Part shown: piece after piece, positions 1-10,299 of the stretch | How positions within the stretch are numbered: position 1 is the stretch's first letter | Layout of the letters: the number at the start of each line of letters is the position of its first letter | Assembly: GCA_903893945.1 (NCBI GenBank) | Contig: CAITOF010000042.1 | Span: 1 to 64,000, forward strand | Direction: 5' to 3' | DNA: 64,000 bases | From: an uncultured Oxalobacteraceae bacterium | GTDB taxonomy: Bacteria > Pseudomonadota > Gammaproteobacteria > Burkholderiales > Burkholderiaceae_D | The notes under the pieces: model-generated | What the model saw: only the letters and a program-made list of their open reading frames with translations | The model's database searches: none | Told to the model about the DNA's origin: nothing | Translations under genes and position numbers: made by a program

Positions 1-45
1 AGAAAAATTGCCCCGAATCGCATTAACTTAACAAAAAACTCAAGG

Positions 46-2259
46 ATGAATATCAATCCCGGCATAACCCCCTCTGATATAACTGATGATCTTCAACGGG
101 AAAAAATCAATCTGGGCGGTATGCGCTGCGCTGCCTGCGCACAATTAATCGAATTCCGCCTGAAACATCTGAAAGGTATCCAGCGCGTTACGATGAATTA
201 CGCAGGGCATCGTGTGGACGTCAACTTTGATTCAACGGCCATTAACCTGCATCAGATCATTGATGCTGTCCAGGATCTCGGTTACCAGGCCGTACCGGAA
301 GGCAGCCAGATTCCGTTTATCCAGCATAAGAAGTGGGACATCTGGCGCCTGTTTGTCGCGGCATTCGCGATGATGCAGTCCATGATGTACGCCTTCCCCT
401 CGTATCTGGTCCCGCATCCCGAGGCCGGCGGTGACCTGACGCCGGATATTGATCATCTTCTCAAACTGGCGTGTTTTGCGCTGGCGATTCCGGTACTGCT
501 TTTTTCGTCGGTACCCTTTTTCAGGGCTGCCTGGCGTGATATCAGAAATCGTCACATGGGCATGGACGTGTCGGTCAGCGTCGGCATACTGGCCACGTTT
601 TTCATGAGTACCTGGGCCACATTTAAAGGCGGCCCCGTGTATTTTGATTCAATGATCATGTTTGTGTTTCTGCTGCTGGCCGGACGCATGGTGGAAGCGC
701 GCGTGCATGAAAAAAGTACCGCAGCGTTGCGCAGCCTGACGCAGATCACGCCGATGTTTGCCGAACGCATGCCGGGCTACCCTGAAAGCCGCACCACGGT
801 CCGGGTTGAAGCGCAGCATCTGCAGACCGGTGATGTTGTCTTTATCGCCCCCGGCGCGCAGATTCCAGCTGACGGGATTGTGATTGACGGCAGCAGCGAA
901 TGCGATGAATCGTGGATGAGCGGCGAGTCAAAATCACAGCCCAGAACGACCGGCGACGCTCTGGTGGGCGGCGCAATCAATCTCAGCAGCCCGTTGATCA
1001 TGCGCGCCGAACAGGTTGCCGATTCGACCCAGTTCGCACACCTGCTGCGCATGATGGAGTCGGCCAGCAATGAAAAACCACCGCTGGTCGCGCTGGCCGA
1101 CCGGCATGCCAGCCAGTTTTTAACGGTGATCATGCTGCTTGCGCTGATTACCGGCATCGTCTGGTGGCAGATCGATGCCAGTCGCGCCATCTGGATCGCA
1201 ATTTCCGTGCTGGTGGTGACCTGTCCCTGCGCCTTGTCGCTGGCAACACCGGGCGTGATGTCTGCCATTATCGGCTTGCTGGCCAAGCGTGGCGTGCTGG
1301 TCGCCAAAGGGTCCGCGATTGAAAATCTGGCCCGGGCCACCCATATCGTTTTTGACAAAACCGGCACACTGACCGAGGGAAAATTGCGCGTCTGTGCCAA
1401 ACAGCTCTGGCGCGACGACAGCGTTGCGTTACAGGTCGGCAAAATAATGGCAGCCAGTTCACTGCATCCGGTATCCAGAGCACTGGCCGGCTGCAATGAC
1501 CTGCCTGACGCCGCCATTCAGCTCGATGCAGTCACGGAACAGGCGGGCCTGGGCGTGGAAGCACAGTACCAGGGCAAGCGCTACCGGCTGGGAAAATTAT
1601 CGTATGTTCAGGAATTGGCGCCCCAGTCTGCCGCTGACCTGGAGTCGCTGCCGGTCGTTTTTCATCACTCCAGCCTGTGCACCTTGGGTGATGAAAACGG
1701 ACTGGTTGCCCTTTTTGCCTTAAATGATGTCCTGAGACCGGATGCAAGGCTGATGACAGAACAGCTGCAGGCGATGGGCAAACAGTTGCACATACTGTCC
1801 GGCGACAGCAGCAGTGTGGTGCAATACATTGCCGACGAATTGCATCTTGCCCATGCTGTCGGCAATATGCGGCCGGAACAGAAATATCAGACGATACAGA
1901 CGTTGCAAAAAGCCGGCGCCCGGGTAGTCATGGTGGGTGACGGCATGAATGACGGGCCAGGCCTGTCGATTGCCGATGTGTCAGTCGCCATGGGACAGGG
2001 CGCGCCCATCACCCAGGCCCGCAGTGATGTGCTGTTGCTGTCGAACCGCCTGCTGGATTTTTCCTACGCAGTTCACATGTGCCAGCGCTCATTGCGCCTG
2101 ATCAAGGAAAATCTGGCATGGTCGGTTGGTTACAACCTGTTAGCCATTCCGGCTGCTGCAACCGGACTGATACAACCGTGGCATGCTGCGATAGGCATGT
2201 CGTTAAGTTCATTGATTGTGGTGTGTAATTCCCTGCGATTACTGATCCGCAAAAAATAA
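46..2259 (+). CDS. ccoI: CcoI-type copper-transporting P1B ATPase
   Basis: Heavy-metal P-type ATPase of 737 residues as read. In this family CcoI/FixI supplies copper across the inner membrane for assembly of cbb3 cytochrome oxidase. Visible: an N-terminal HMA domain with a CAAC metal site (Cys28, Cys31), transmembrane segments from about residue 100, the CPC ion-path motif in TCPCALS (about residue 392), the phosphorylation motif DKTGTLT (about 435) and the hinge GDGMNDG (about 631). ccoS follows 12 bases downstream, which supports CcoI over CopA. The frame stays open to the left edge of the window and most betaproteobacterial CcoI proteins carry an extra Cys-rich N-terminal part, so the true start may lie outside; the bases before position 46 look non-coding, however. 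The ATPase call is firm; the start is uncertain. Confidence 0.9.
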   Translation: MNINPGITPSDITDDLQREKINLGGMRCAACAQLIEFRLKHLKGIQRVTMNYAGHRVDVNFDSTAINLHQIIDAVQDLGYQAVPEGSQIPFIQHKKWDIWRLFVAAFAMMQSMMYAFPSYLVPHPEAGGDLTPDIDHLLKLACFALAIPVLLFSSVPFFRAAWRDIRNRHMGMDVSVSVGILATFFMSTWATFKGGPVYFDSMIMFVFLLLAGRMVEARVHEKSTAALRSLTQITPMFAERMPGYPESRTTVRVEAQHLQTGDVVFIAPGAQIPADGIVIDGSSECDESWMSGESKSQPRTTGDALVGGAINLSSPLIMRAEQVADSTQFAHLLRMMESASNEKPPLVALADRHASQFLTVIMLLALITGIVWWQIDASRAIWIAISVLVVTCPCALSLATPGVMSAIIGLLAKRGVLVAKGSAIENLARATHIVFDKTGTLTEGKLRVCAKQLWRDDSVALQVGKIMAASSLHPVSRALAGCNDLPDAAIQLDAVTEQAGLGVEAQYQGKRYRLGKLSYVQELAPQSAADLESLPVVFHHSSLCTLGDENGLVALFALNDVLRPDARLMTEQLQAMGKQLHILSGDSSSVVQYIADELHLAHAVGNMRPEQKYQTIQTLQKAGARVVMVGDGMNDGPGLSIADVSVAMGQGAPITQARSDVLLLSNRLLDFSYAVHMCQRSLRLIKENLAWSVGYNLLAIPAAATGLIQPWHAAIGMSLSSLIVVCNSLRLLIRKK

Positions 2260-2271
2260 AGGCTACCCTGA

Positions 2272-2487
2272 ATGGAAATTCTGTATCTGCTGATCCCTGT
2301 CAGTATCGTGCTGGTGTTTGTGATTGGTGCGATATTCTGGTGGGCGCTGAGCAACCAGCAGTTCGAAGGGCTGGACGAAGAAGCCAGCCGTATCTTGCAG
2401 GAGGACGATCACATCCCGGCGTCCCGGCCGGTCCCCGCTACGATGCCAGCAACTGACCCGCCAGCTGCGCAAGATCCTGATCACTGA
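2272..2487 (+). CDS. ccoS: cbb3 oxidase maturation protein CcoS
   Basis: Small 71-residue single-span membrane protein. The first 25 residues form one hydrophobic helix, followed by the Trp-Ala-Leu and Gln-Phe-Glu-Gly-Leu-Asp-Glu stretch typical of CcoS/FixS. CcoS is needed to insert cofactors into the CcoN subunit of cbb3 oxidase. It sits 12 bases after ccoI, so the two are probably co-transcribed. Its last 50 bases overlap the 3' end of the convergent mnmH gene. No ccoNOQP genes follow; if present they lie left of the window or elsewhere. Confidence 0.88.
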   Translation: MEILYLLIPVSIVLVFVIGAIFWWALSNQQFEGLDEEASRILQEDDHIPASRPVPATMPATDPPAAQDPDH

Positions 2488-3496
2488 TGCCCGGCAGGCG
2501 TGTCGGCGGCGTGTTCACCAGTTGCGGAAAATTTCGGCTTATGGAACGCAAATAGGCCGGATCGTAATGCATGGCCAATAATTCATGCACCAGCTCGGTC
2601 AACAGATTCTGCTCCACCAGATTTTTCCATTGACGAATTTTTTCTTTTCCATGCAGTAATGTCAGATAGTTGAGACGCTTGATCAATTCATCGGGTCGTG
2701 AACTGAAATACGCATATTCGTCCATTAACAGGGCCACCCGGTCCTCGATGGATGTCTCAAGATTGATGCATGGCGCTTCGCGCATGCAATCAATCAGCCG
2801 CGCGGGTACACGCAGATTACCCACTTTCCTGCTTTCGGATTCCACAAAAACAGGACGAGCCGGATCAAACTGCCGCAAGGTATTCCATATTGCCGTTTCC
2901 AGCGATTTTTGCGACGGTTGCGGAACGCCCGGCAAATCGCCCAGCACCGAACCGCGATGCGCCGCCAGCCTTTCAAGATCCAGTACCTGTGCGCCCTGCG
3001 CCTGAAGGGCCTGAAGCAGGCGACTTTTGCCGCTGCCGGTTGTGCCGCAGATCACCCGGTACTGAAACTGACTGCTTAATCCGTCCAGTTCCGTGTTGAC
3101 GTGCTGGCGAAACGCTTTATAGCCCCCCTCCAGTTGCACCACCGGCCAACCGATCTTGGCCAGTATCAGCGCCATCGATCCACTGCGGTTGCCGCCACGC
3201 CAGCAGTAAACCAGCGGACTCCAGTCTTTCGGATGGTTCAGGAATTGGGCTTCAATATGGCGGGCAATATTGCGGGCAACAAGCGCCGCGCCGGTTTTTT
3301 TTGCCTCGAACGCATTGACCTGCTTATACATCGTGCCAACACGAATGCGCTCGTCATCATCGAGTACCGGACAATTTATCGCGCCGGGAATATGATCCAG
3401 CGCAAATTCAGCGGGGCTGCGTACGTCAATGATCTGATCGAACTGATCCAGCCGCTGCACGAGCTCCGGGAATGGTTGCAACGCAGGGTATTTCAT
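2438..3496 (-). CDS. mnmH: tRNA 2-selenouridine/geranyl-2-thiouridine synthase MnmH (SelU)
   Basis: 352-residue protein with an N-terminal rhodanese domain and a C-terminal P-loop domain. The catalytic rhodanese cysteine is Cys98 in [11 protein letters not shown] and the Walker A motif is GTTGSGKS at 151-158. The family replaces sulfur with selenium (via a geranylated intermediate) at the wobble thiouridine of tRNA Lys, Glu and Gln, using selenophosphate. Length matches the family. Its start overlaps the trmB stop by four bases (ATGA), so it is translationally coupled as the last gene of the PDH-trmB-mnmH run. The 3' end overlaps ccoS tail to tail. The selenophosphate synthase gene is not in this window. 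Confidence 0.92.
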   Translation of the reverse strand: MKYPALQPFPELVQRLDQFDQIIDVRSPAEFALDHIPGAINCPVLDDDERIRVGTMYKQVNAFEAKKTGAALVARNIARHIEAQFLNHPKDWSPLVYCWRGGNRSGSMALILAKIGWPVVQLEGGYKAFRQHVNTELDGLSSQFQYRVICGTTGSGKSRLLQALQAQGAQVLDLERLAAHRGSVLGDLPGVPQPSQKSLETAIWNTLRQFDPARPVFVESESRKVGNLRVPARLIDCMREAPCINLETSIEDRVALLMDEYAYFSSRPDELIKRLNYLTLLHGKEKIRQWKNLVEQNLLTELVHELLAMHYDPAYLRSISRNFPQLVNTPPTRLPGISDQDLAQLAGQLLAS

Positions 3497-4185
3497 CTTT
3501 TGGTGAAGACCAGATCCCAGACGCCGTGTCCCAGCTTCAATCCGCGATTCTCGAACTTGGTCACCGGTCGGTAGGCAGGTCGGGGCGCATAGCCGAGCGC
3601 GGTATTTTGCAGGGTCGGCTCAGCACCCAGCACCTCCAGCATCTGCGCCGCGTATTCCTCCCAGTCCGTCGCGCAATGCAGATAACCGCCGTGCGACAAC
3701 CGCGACGCAATCAATTGCACCATGGGAGCCTGGATCAGGCGGCGTTTGTTATGGCGCGCCTTATGCCACGGGTCAGGAAAAAAGACATGCACACCAGACA
3801 GCGATTCTGGCGCAATCATGTGGGTCAATACTTCAAAGGCATCGTGCTGAATGATGCGCTGGTTGGCAAGCTGCTGTTCACCCACCAGCTTCAGCAGACT
3901 GCCAACTCCCGGTGTATGGACTTCCACGCCTATGAAATTTTTATCGGGCATGCACGACGCGATCATGGCACTGGTTTCGCCCATGCCAAATCCAATTTCG
4001 AAAATGGTCGGCGCAGCACGGCCAAACAGTGCAGTGACATCCAGTTCGGCTTTCTGATACGGTACGCAGAACTGCGGCCCTAACGATTCCAGGGCGCGCG
4101 CCTGACCGCTGGATACGCGCCCGGCGCGGGTCACGAAGCTGCGGATACGGTGATCTTCCGGATCGTAGAACTGGGGCTTCTTCAT
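3493..4185 (-). CDS. trmB: tRNA (guanine-N7-)-methyltransferase TrmB
   Basis: 230-residue SAM-dependent methyltransferase that makes m7G46 in the variable loop of tRNA. Visible: the SAM-binding EIGFGMGE motif, the [17 protein letters not shown] signature of TrmB, and the C-terminal TKFENRG stretch. The start chosen is Met-Lys-Lys-Pro-Gln-Phe at 4185, one base after the lpdA stop; an upstream in-frame extension of 25 residues would run inside lpdA and does not resemble the family. Coupled to mnmH by a four-base overlap, so the two tRNA-modification genes ride on the PDH operon. Confidence 0.93.
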   Translation of the reverse strand: MKKPQFYDPEDHRIRSFVTRAGRVSSGQARALESLGPQFCVPYQKAELDVTALFGRAAPTIFEIGFGMGETSAMIASCMPDKNFIGVEVHTPGVGSLLKLVGEQQLANQRIIQHDAFEVLTHMIAPESLSGVHVFFPDPWHKARHNKRRLIQAPMVQLIASRLSHGGYLHCATDWEEYAAQMLEVLGAEPTLQNTALGYAPRPAYRPVTKFENRGLKLGHGVWDLVFTKR

Positions 4186-4186
4186 T

Positions 4187-5971
4187 TTATTTCTTGCGCG
4201 CCGGCGGCAGATCGGTACAGACTCCTTCAAACACTTCGGCTGCCATGCCGATGGATTCACCCAATGTCGGATGAGGATGAATTGTCTTGCCGATATCTAC
4301 CGCATCGGCACCCATTTCTATCGCCAGCGCTATTTCACCGATCATGTCGCCGGCATGTGTACCGACGATACCGCCGCCCACAATCCGGTGCGTTTCCGCA
4401 TCAAACAGTAATTTGGTAAAGCCTTCGTCACGTGCATTGGCCACGGCACGTCCTGACGCCGCCCAGGGAAAATGTCCCTTTTCCAGCTTGATTCCCCTGG
4501 TCTTTGCCTCGTCTTCGGTGATTCCGACCCAGGCCACCTCGGGGTCCGTATACGCGACCGAGGGAATAACACGGGCATCGAAGTATGCTTTATGGCCGGC
4601 GGCGGCTTCCGCAGCGACATGGGCTTCATGAACCGCCTTGTGGGCCAGCATGGGCTGGCCGACCAGATCACCAATCGCAAATATATGCGCCACATTGGTA
4701 CGCATCTGGCCATCCACAGCAATAAAACCGCGCTCTGTGACGGCTACCCCGGCCTTGTCCGCCGCAATTTTTTTACCGTTTGGACTCCGTCCCACGGCCA
4801 CCAGCACCATGTCATACACTTGCGGATCGGGCGCTTTGGCACCGGACTGCGCCGCTTCAAAGGTCACCTTAATACCCTCTGGCAGCGCTTCGACGGCCAC
4901 GGTTTTTGTTTTGAGCATAATATTGTCAAACCGTTTTTCATTGAATTTCTGCCAGACTTTCACCATGTCACGGTCCGCGCCCTGCATCAGTCCATCCAGC
5001 ATTTCAACAACATCAATGCGCGCACCCAGGGTTGAATACACCGTGGCCATTTCCAGTCCGATGATGCCGCCGCCAATGACGAGCATGCGCCTGGGGATTT
5101 TGCGCAATTGCAGCGCGCCGGTGGAGTCCACTATACGGGGATCCGGCTGGATGAATGGCAGGTTGACGACCGACGATCCGGCAGCAATGATGGCCTGCCT
5201 GAACTGGATCACCTTTTTTGCACCATCGGCCGACGTCACTTCAATATGATGTGCGCTGACGAATTGCCCGACACCCTGCACCACGTTCACCTTACGTGCC
5301 TTGGCCATACCGGCGAGTCCGCCGGTCATTTTACTGATGACCTTGTCCTTGTAACTGCGTAATTCATCCAGATTAATCACCGGCGCGCCGAACGTGACGC
5401 CATGGCTGGAAAGCGACGCGGCCTCGTCGATCACCGCAGCCACATGCAATAATGCTTTCGAGGGTATGCAGCCGACATTCAGGCAAACGCCACCCAGCGT
5501 TGAATAGCGTTCGACCAGCACCGTCGACATGCCCAGGTCCGCCGAACGGAACGCGGCAGAATAGCCGCCGGGGCCTGCGCCCAGCACCATCATGTCACAC
5601 TCCATATCGACTTTCCCGCCATAATCCGACGCAATGGCGGGCGGGTTGGCGGTTGACACCGGCGGCGCGGCGACACCGGTGGCGGACGTTGGGGCTGACG
5701 TTGGGGCTGACGATGAGGCTGTCGCAGCCGCACTATCAGCTTCCAGTTCAAGCACCGCCGAACCTTCCGCAACCTTGTCACCCACCTTGACCTTGAGCGC
5801 TTTCACCCGGCCGGCGTGACTCGACGGAATTTCCATGCTGGCTTTGTCGGATTCAACGGTGATCAACGATTGATCGACCTTGATGATGTCACCTGGCTTG
5901 ACCAGTAGCTCGATGACTTCCACTTCCTTGAAATCACCTATATCGGGAACGTTGACCTGAATGGTTGTCAT
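4187..5971 (-). CDS. lpdA: Dihydrolipoyl dehydrogenase (E3) with N-terminal lipoyl domain
   Basis: 594-residue E3 of the pyruvate dehydrogenase complex; it reoxidises dihydrolipoamide with NAD+. Residues 1-78 form a lipoyl domain with the lipoylated Lys43 in ESDKAS, joined by an Ala/Thr/Pro/Ser-rich linker to the flavoprotein. The flavoprotein shows the FAD site GAGPGG, the redox disulfide in CLNVGC, the NAD site GGGIIG, and the C-terminal HPHPT segment with the active His. Lipoyl-E3 fusions of this size are typical of betaproteobacterial PDH. The linker contains a 12-base tandem duplication near 5690-5715 giving Ala-Pro-Thr-Ser twice. It begins 15 bases after the restored aceF stop. Operon: aceE-aceF-lpdA-trmB-mnmH. 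Confidence 0.96.
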   Translation of the reverse strand: MTTIQVNVPDIGDFKEVEVIELLVKPGDIIKVDQSLITVESDKASMEIPSSHAGRVKALKVKVGDKVAEGSAVLELEADSAAATASSSAPTSAPTSATGVAAPPVSTANPPAIASDYGGKVDMECDMMVLGAGPGGYSAAFRSADLGMSTVLVERYSTLGGVCLNVGCIPSKALLHVAAVIDEAASLSSHGVTFGAPVINLDELRSYKDKVISKMTGGLAGMAKARKVNVVQGVGQFVSAHHIEVTSADGAKKVIQFRQAIIAAGSSVVNLPFIQPDPRIVDSTGALQLRKIPRRMLVIGGGIIGLEMATVYSTLGARIDVVEMLDGLMQGADRDMVKVWQKFNEKRFDNIMLKTKTVAVEALPEGIKVTFEAAQSGAKAPDPQVYDMVLVAVGRSPNGKKIAADKAGVAVTERGFIAVDGQMRTNVAHIFAIGDLVGQPMLAHKAVHEAHVAAEAAAGHKAYFDARVIPSVAYTDPEVAWVGITEDEAKTRGIKLEKGHFPWAASGRAVANARDEGFTKLLFDAETHRIVGGGIVGTHAGDMIGEIALAIEMGADAVDIGKTIHPHPTLGESIGMAAEVFEGVCTDLPPARKK

Positions 5972-5986
5972 GTAGTGGCTCCGAAA

Positions 5987-7299
5987 TCAAAGTAGGGTTT
6001 TGCGCAGGTCGGCGATAACCTCCGCAAGATAAGTGGTGAATTTCGCGGCCATGGCACCGTCAATCACGCGATGATCATAGGAGAGGGATAACGGCAGCAG
6101 CAAGCGCGGTTCAAATTTGGCGCCATCCCAAACGGGTTTCAGCGCTGATTTGGACAGGCCCAGAATAGCGACTTCCGGGGCATTGATAATCGGGTGAACG
6201 CTGTACCGCCGATTCCACCCAGCGACGAGATCGTGAAACTCGCCCCCTGCATGTCGGCGGGCTTTAACTTTCCTTCCCGAGCCTGAAGTGACAGCTCGCC
6301 CATTTCAACGGCAATCTGCGTCAGACTTTTCTGGTCCGCGTTTTTGATGACCGGCACGACCAGACCATTGGGCGTGTCCGCAGCAAACCCGATGTGGTAA
6401 TACTGTTTGACGATCAGGTTTTCGCCGTTGGCGTCCAGCGAAGAATTGAAAGCCGTGAATTTCTTCAGCGCAGCAACGCTGGCCTTGATGACAAATGCCA
6501 GCATGGTCAGTTTTACGCCGGATTTAGCCATCGCGGCATTGGACGATTTGCGGAATTCTTCCAGATCAGTAATGTCGGCCTCATCGAATTGCGTGACGTG
6601 CGGAATCATGACCCAGTTGCGATGCAAATTGGGTCCGCTGAGTTTTTTGATCCTTGACAGCGGCACGAGCTCGGTCGCGCCGAATTTGCTGAAATCAAGC
6701 GACGGCCAGGGCAGCAGATTCATGCCGCTGCCAGTGCTTACCGGGGCGCCCGTCACCGCGGGCGCCTGCATGACACCTTTCACGAAGGACTGCACGTCTT
6801 CAAGGGTGATGCGCGCTTTGGGGCCGGTGCCGGTCACGCGATTCAGGTCCACCCCCAATTCACGGGCAAACTTGCGAACCGAGGGCGAGGCATGGGCCTG
6901 CCGGTGGTCGGTGGCCGGTTCAGGCGCAACGCGCGGCGCGGCAACTGCTGCGGCTGGCGTGGCGCCCGGCGCGGCAGCACGGGTCGGCTCGGTCAGCGGC
7001 GCAGACACTGCCGCAGGTGTTGCTGCGGGGCTTGTGACGGCGGCAGGAGTGGCCGCGGCAGCGCCTTCATCGAGCATCACCACGACCGAACCTTCAGCCA
7101 CTTTGTCGCCGACTTTAACCCTGATGTCCTGCACCACACCGGCATGGCTGGATGGAATTTCCATGCTGGCCTTGTCCGATTCCACCGTAATCAGTGACTG
7201 GTCCACCTTGATGGTATCACCGACCTTAACCATTAATTCGATCACTTCGACTTCTTTAAAGTCACCGATGTCAGGCACCTTGATTTCAATTGTACTCAT
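5987..7299 (-). pseudogene. aceF: Dihydrolipoamide acetyltransferase (E2) aceF, with an apparent one-base frameshift
   Basis: E2 core of pyruvate dehydrogenase. The first frame gives lipoyl domain 1-78 (Lys43), an Ala/Pro linker, an E3/E1-binding domain (SPSVRKFARELG, about 140-175) and most of the catalytic domain, then goes off-family after GGIGGTAFT and stops at 6139. In the next frame the sequence continues correctly from position about 6191 through [11 protein letters not shown], the catalytic His-x3-Asp motif, to the normal end LRKTLL and stop at 5987-5989. Adding one G to the GGG run at 6192-6194 (C on the coding strand) restores 437 residues. Because E2 is central to the operon, a sequencing or assembly error is as likely as a true mutation. 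The start at 7299 is 63 bases after the aceE stop. Confidence 0.9.
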
Positions 7300-7362
7300 C
7301 GCTTGGGCTCCGTGCGCTTGATGTTTGTTATTGTAAATGGCTACCGTCTTGACGTGCCCCTG

Positions 7363-10068
7363 CTACAGGGTCACCGGGTTCGGTTTGTCTGCGTCAATCT
7401 GGTATTTGGTGATCGCCTGCGATACCACCGCCGCAGAAATAACGCCTTCATCGGCCAGTGATTTTAAAGCAGCCACGACAACATAGTAACGGTTTACCTC
7501 AAAAAATTCGCGCAGTTTGGCCCTTGTATCGGAACGGCCGAAGCCATCCGTACCCAGCACTTTATAGCGGCGCCCCTGGGGGATAAATGCGCGCACCTGT
7601 TCCGCATAGGTGCGCATGTAGTCGGTCGAGACCACGATCGGCCCTTCCGTGTCCTGCAGGCATTGCGTGACATACGCCACCCGGGGTTGGTCGCCCGGGT
7701 GCAGCATGTTCCAGCGCTCGACGTCCTGCCCATCGCGGGCCAGCAGGGTAAATGAAGGTGCCGACCAGACGTCGGCAGCGATACCCCAGTCGGACTGCAG
7801 CAATTCGGCACCGGCAATGACTTCGCGCAAGATCGTCCCGGAACCCATCAACTGCACGCGATGCTTGCTGGCTGCCGGATTTTTCTGCAGCAGGTACAGC
7901 CCCTTGATAATGCCCTGTTCCTGGCCTTCTTTGATACCGGGATGGGCGTAATTCTCATTCATCAGGGTGATGTAATAGAACACATCTTCCTGATTGGTGA
8001 TCATGCGCCGCAGGCCATCATGGATAATGACGGCCACTTCATGCGCAAAAGTCGGATCGTAGGGTACGCAGTTCGGTATGGTCGAGGCGATCACGTGGCT
8101 GTGACCGTCTTCGTGCTGCAGTCCCTCGCCATTCAGGGTGGTGCGCCCGGCCGTGCCACCGATCAGGAAGCCACGGGCGCGCATGTCACCTGCAGCCCAG
8201 GCAAGGTCGCCGATACGCTGCAACCCGAACATCGAGTAATAGGTGTAAAACGGGATCATGACGCGGTTGTTGGTGGAATACGATGTGGCGGCGGCAATCC
8301 AGGAACTCATGCCGCCTGCTTCATTAATCCCCTCCTGCAGAATCTGGCCCGCCTTGTCTTCGCGGTAGTACATGACCTGATCTTTGTCGACCGGCTCGTA
8401 TAACTGTCCCACCTGACTGAAAATACCGATCTGGCGGAACAGTCCCTCCATCCCGAAGGTCCGTGATTCGTCCACCATGATCGGCACGATCCGTGGCCCC
8501 AGGCTCGGGTCACGCAACAGGGCGGTCAGGATGCGCACATAAGCGGCCGTTGATGAGATTTCACGTCCTTCCGCGGTCGGTTCCAGCAACGCCTTGAATG
8601 TGATCAGGTCTGGCACAGTCAGGATTTCATCGGCCTTCTGGCGACGCTGCGGCAAATACCCGCCCAGCGCTTTGCGCCGTGCGTGCAGATACTGCATTTC
8701 CGGAGTGTCATCGCCAGGTTTGTAAAATGGTATCGACGGCAATTCGGCATCGGCTATCGGCAGCTGAAAACGGTCGCGCATGGCCTTGACGGCTTCGTCG
8801 TCCAGTTTCTTGGTGTTATGCGCGGTATTGCGCGCCTCACCGGATTTGCCGAAACCGAAGCCTTTCACGCTTTTTGCCAGAATGACGGTAGGCAGCCCCC
8901 TGTTTTCCTGCGCCACCTTGAAGGCGGCATATATCTTGTGCGGATCGTGACCACCACGCGTCAGGCGCCAGATATCATCGTCCGACATTTTGCTGACCAG
9001 CTCCAGCAATTTCGGATGCTTGCCGAAGAAGTGGGAGCGCACATAAGCACCATCTTTGGCCTTGTAGTTCTGGTATTCACCGTCGACGGTTTCCATCATG
9101 ACACGCTGCAGAATGCCGTCTTTGTCGCGGGCAAGCAGCTCGTCCCAGCCCGAACCCCAGATCACCTTGATGACATTCCAGCCGGCACCACGGAAATCCG
9201 ATTCCAGTTCCTGGATGATTTTACCGTTGCCGCGCACCGGACCATCCAGACGCTGCAGATTACAGTTCACCACCATGACCAGGTTATCCAGCTGTTCACG
9301 GCCGGCCATTCCGATCGCGCCCATCGATTCAGGCTCGTCCATTTCACCATCGCCGCAGAAGGCCCAGACCTTGCGGTTGGCCGTATCGGCAATATGACGG
9401 GCGTGCAGGTATTTCAGAAACCGCGCCTGATAAATGGCCATCAGCGGACCCAGACCCATCGACACGGTCGGGAACTGCCAGAAGTCCGGCATCAGTTTGG
9501 GATGCGGATACGAGGACAGGCCTTTGCCATCGACCTCACGACGGAAATGCAGCAACTGGTCTTCAGTCAGGCGGCCTTCCAGAAAGGCCCGGGCATAAAT
9601 ACCGGGCGATGAATGCCCCTGAATATAGAGCAGATCTCCACCGTGATTTTCGGTGGGCGCATGCCAGAAATGGTTGAAGCCGATGCCCAGCATATTGGCC
9701 AGCGAGGCAAAACTCGACAGATGCCCGCCCAGATCGCCATCGAACCGGTTCGCTTTAACCACCATGGCCATCGCATTCCACCGCATCATGGATCGCAGAC
9801 GTTCTTCGATGACGAGGTCACCGGGACAATGTTCACCCATGTCCGCCGGTATGGTATTGACATAGGCCGTGTTACTTGAAAAGGGGATATGCGCACCGCG
9901 CCGGCGCGCCAGGTCAACCATACGCTCCATCAGGTAATGTGCCCGTTCAGGACCTTCCTTTTCCAGGACCGATTCCAGTGCTTCCAGCCACTCCTGGGTT
10001 TCTAATTGATCAGGATCGTCGCTCTGCGTCTGAATCGGCGCCATGGCGCCGTCAATTGGGGTTGGCAT
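7363..10068 (-). CDS. aceE: Pyruvate dehydrogenase E1 component, homodimeric type
   Basis: 901-residue thiamine-diphosphate enzyme that decarboxylates pyruvate and transfers the acetyl group to lipoyl-E2. Family length is about 890 residues. Visible: AFCGDGEMDEPES, the ThDP/Mg-binding region, and long AceE-specific stretches such as GEHCPGDLVIEERLR near the N-terminus and the GTDGFGRSDTRAKLR block near the C-terminus. The start at 10068 is chosen because AGGAGAG lies seven to eight bases upstream; a start ten codons earlier has no comparable site. First gene of the minus-strand operon; its promoter must lie in the 414-base gap shared with the divergent acyl-CoA dehydrogenase gene. Confidence 0.97.
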   Translation of the reverse strand: MPTPIDGAMAPIQTQSDDPDQLETQEWLEALESVLEKEGPERAHYLMERMVDLARRRGAHIPFSSNTAYVNTIPADMGEHCPGDLVIEERLRSMMRWNAMAMVVKANRFDGDLGGHLSSFASLANMLGIGFNHFWHAPTENHGGDLLYIQGHSSPGIYARAFLEGRLTEDQLLHFRREVDGKGLSSYPHPKLMPDFWQFPTVSMGLGPLMAIYQARFLKYLHARHIADTANRKVWAFCGDGEMDEPESMGAIGMAGREQLDNLVMVVNCNLQRLDGPVRGNGKIIQELESDFRGAGWNVIKVIWGSGWDELLARDKDGILQRVMMETVDGEYQNYKAKDGAYVRSHFFGKHPKLLELVSKMSDDDIWRLTRGGHDPHKIYAAFKVAQENRGLPTVILAKSVKGFGFGKSGEARNTAHNTKKLDDEAVKAMRDRFQLPIADAELPSIPFYKPGDDTPEMQYLHARRKALGGYLPQRRQKADEILTVPDLITFKALLEPTAEGREISSTAAYVRILTALLRDPSLGPRIVPIMVDESRTFGMEGLFRQIGIFSQVGQLYEPVDKDQVMYYREDKAGQILQEGINEAGGMSSWIAAATSYSTNNRVMIPFYTYYSMFGLQRIGDLAWAAGDMRARGFLIGGTAGRTTLNGEGLQHEDGHSHVIASTIPNCVPYDPTFAHEVAVIIHDGLRRMITNQEDVFYYITLMNENYAHPGIKEGQEQGIIKGLYLLQKNPAASKHRVQLMGSGTILREVIAGAELLQSDWGIAADVWSAPSFTLLARDGQDVERWNMLHPGDQPRVAYVTQCLQDTEGPIVVSTDYMRTYAEQVRAFIPQGRRYKVLGTDGFGRSDTRAKLREFFEVNRYYVVVAALKSLADEGVISAAVVSQAITKYQIDADKPNPVTL

Positions 10069-10115
10069 GACTTGCTCTCCTATTTTTTGAGTCTGCAACT
10101 GTCCGTCCAGACTGG

Positions 10116-10130
10116 TTTATTTTTCAAATG
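10116..10130 (+). repeat. 15-base direct repeat, copy 1 (partner at 10279-10293)
   Basis: TTTATTTTTCAAATG occurs here and again at 10279-10293 in the same orientation, 163 bases apart, inside the aceE/aidB gap. The second copy ends seven bases before the palindrome at 10300. Could be paired regulator sites or chance in an AT-rich stretch. Confidence 0.5.
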
Positions 10131-10278
10131 AAACACTACAGTTGGCACTGTGGGGTTTTCAAATCTGTCCCATGCGCCAGTTTAGGCGGTAATCGATCAG
10201 TATGTCATGACTGATTGTACGAAAATTTGCGCGCAAAGAAGCACCGGGCAACCGGTTTCGCCACTATAACACGGTTTT

Positions 10279-10293
10279 TTTATTTTTCAAATG
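10279..10293 (+). repeat. 15-base direct repeat, copy 2 (partner at 10116-10130)
   Basis: Second exact copy of TTTATTTTTCAAATG, just before the 25-base palindrome at 10300-10324. Confidence 0.5.
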
Positions 10294-10299
10294 GCGGTA

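Noticed and set aside
777..1517. 246-codon open frame on the minus strand inside ccoI
   Set aside because: Antisense to a well-supported P-type ATPase; composition reflects codon bias of the real gene, no family resemblance.
5685..5720. 12-base tandem duplication in lpdA
   Set aside because: Codes for a repeated Ala-Pro-Thr-Ser in the flexible linker; ordinary for lipoyl-domain linkers, not a mobile or regulatory repeat.
6407..7321. 304-codon plus-strand frame opposite aceF
   Set aside because: Shadow of the lipoyl/linker region of aceF; Ala/Pro/Ser runs mirror the linker codons.
8683..9612. 309-codon plus-strand frame opposite aceE
   Set aside because: Lies fully within a well-supported PDH E1 gene and has no domain pattern.
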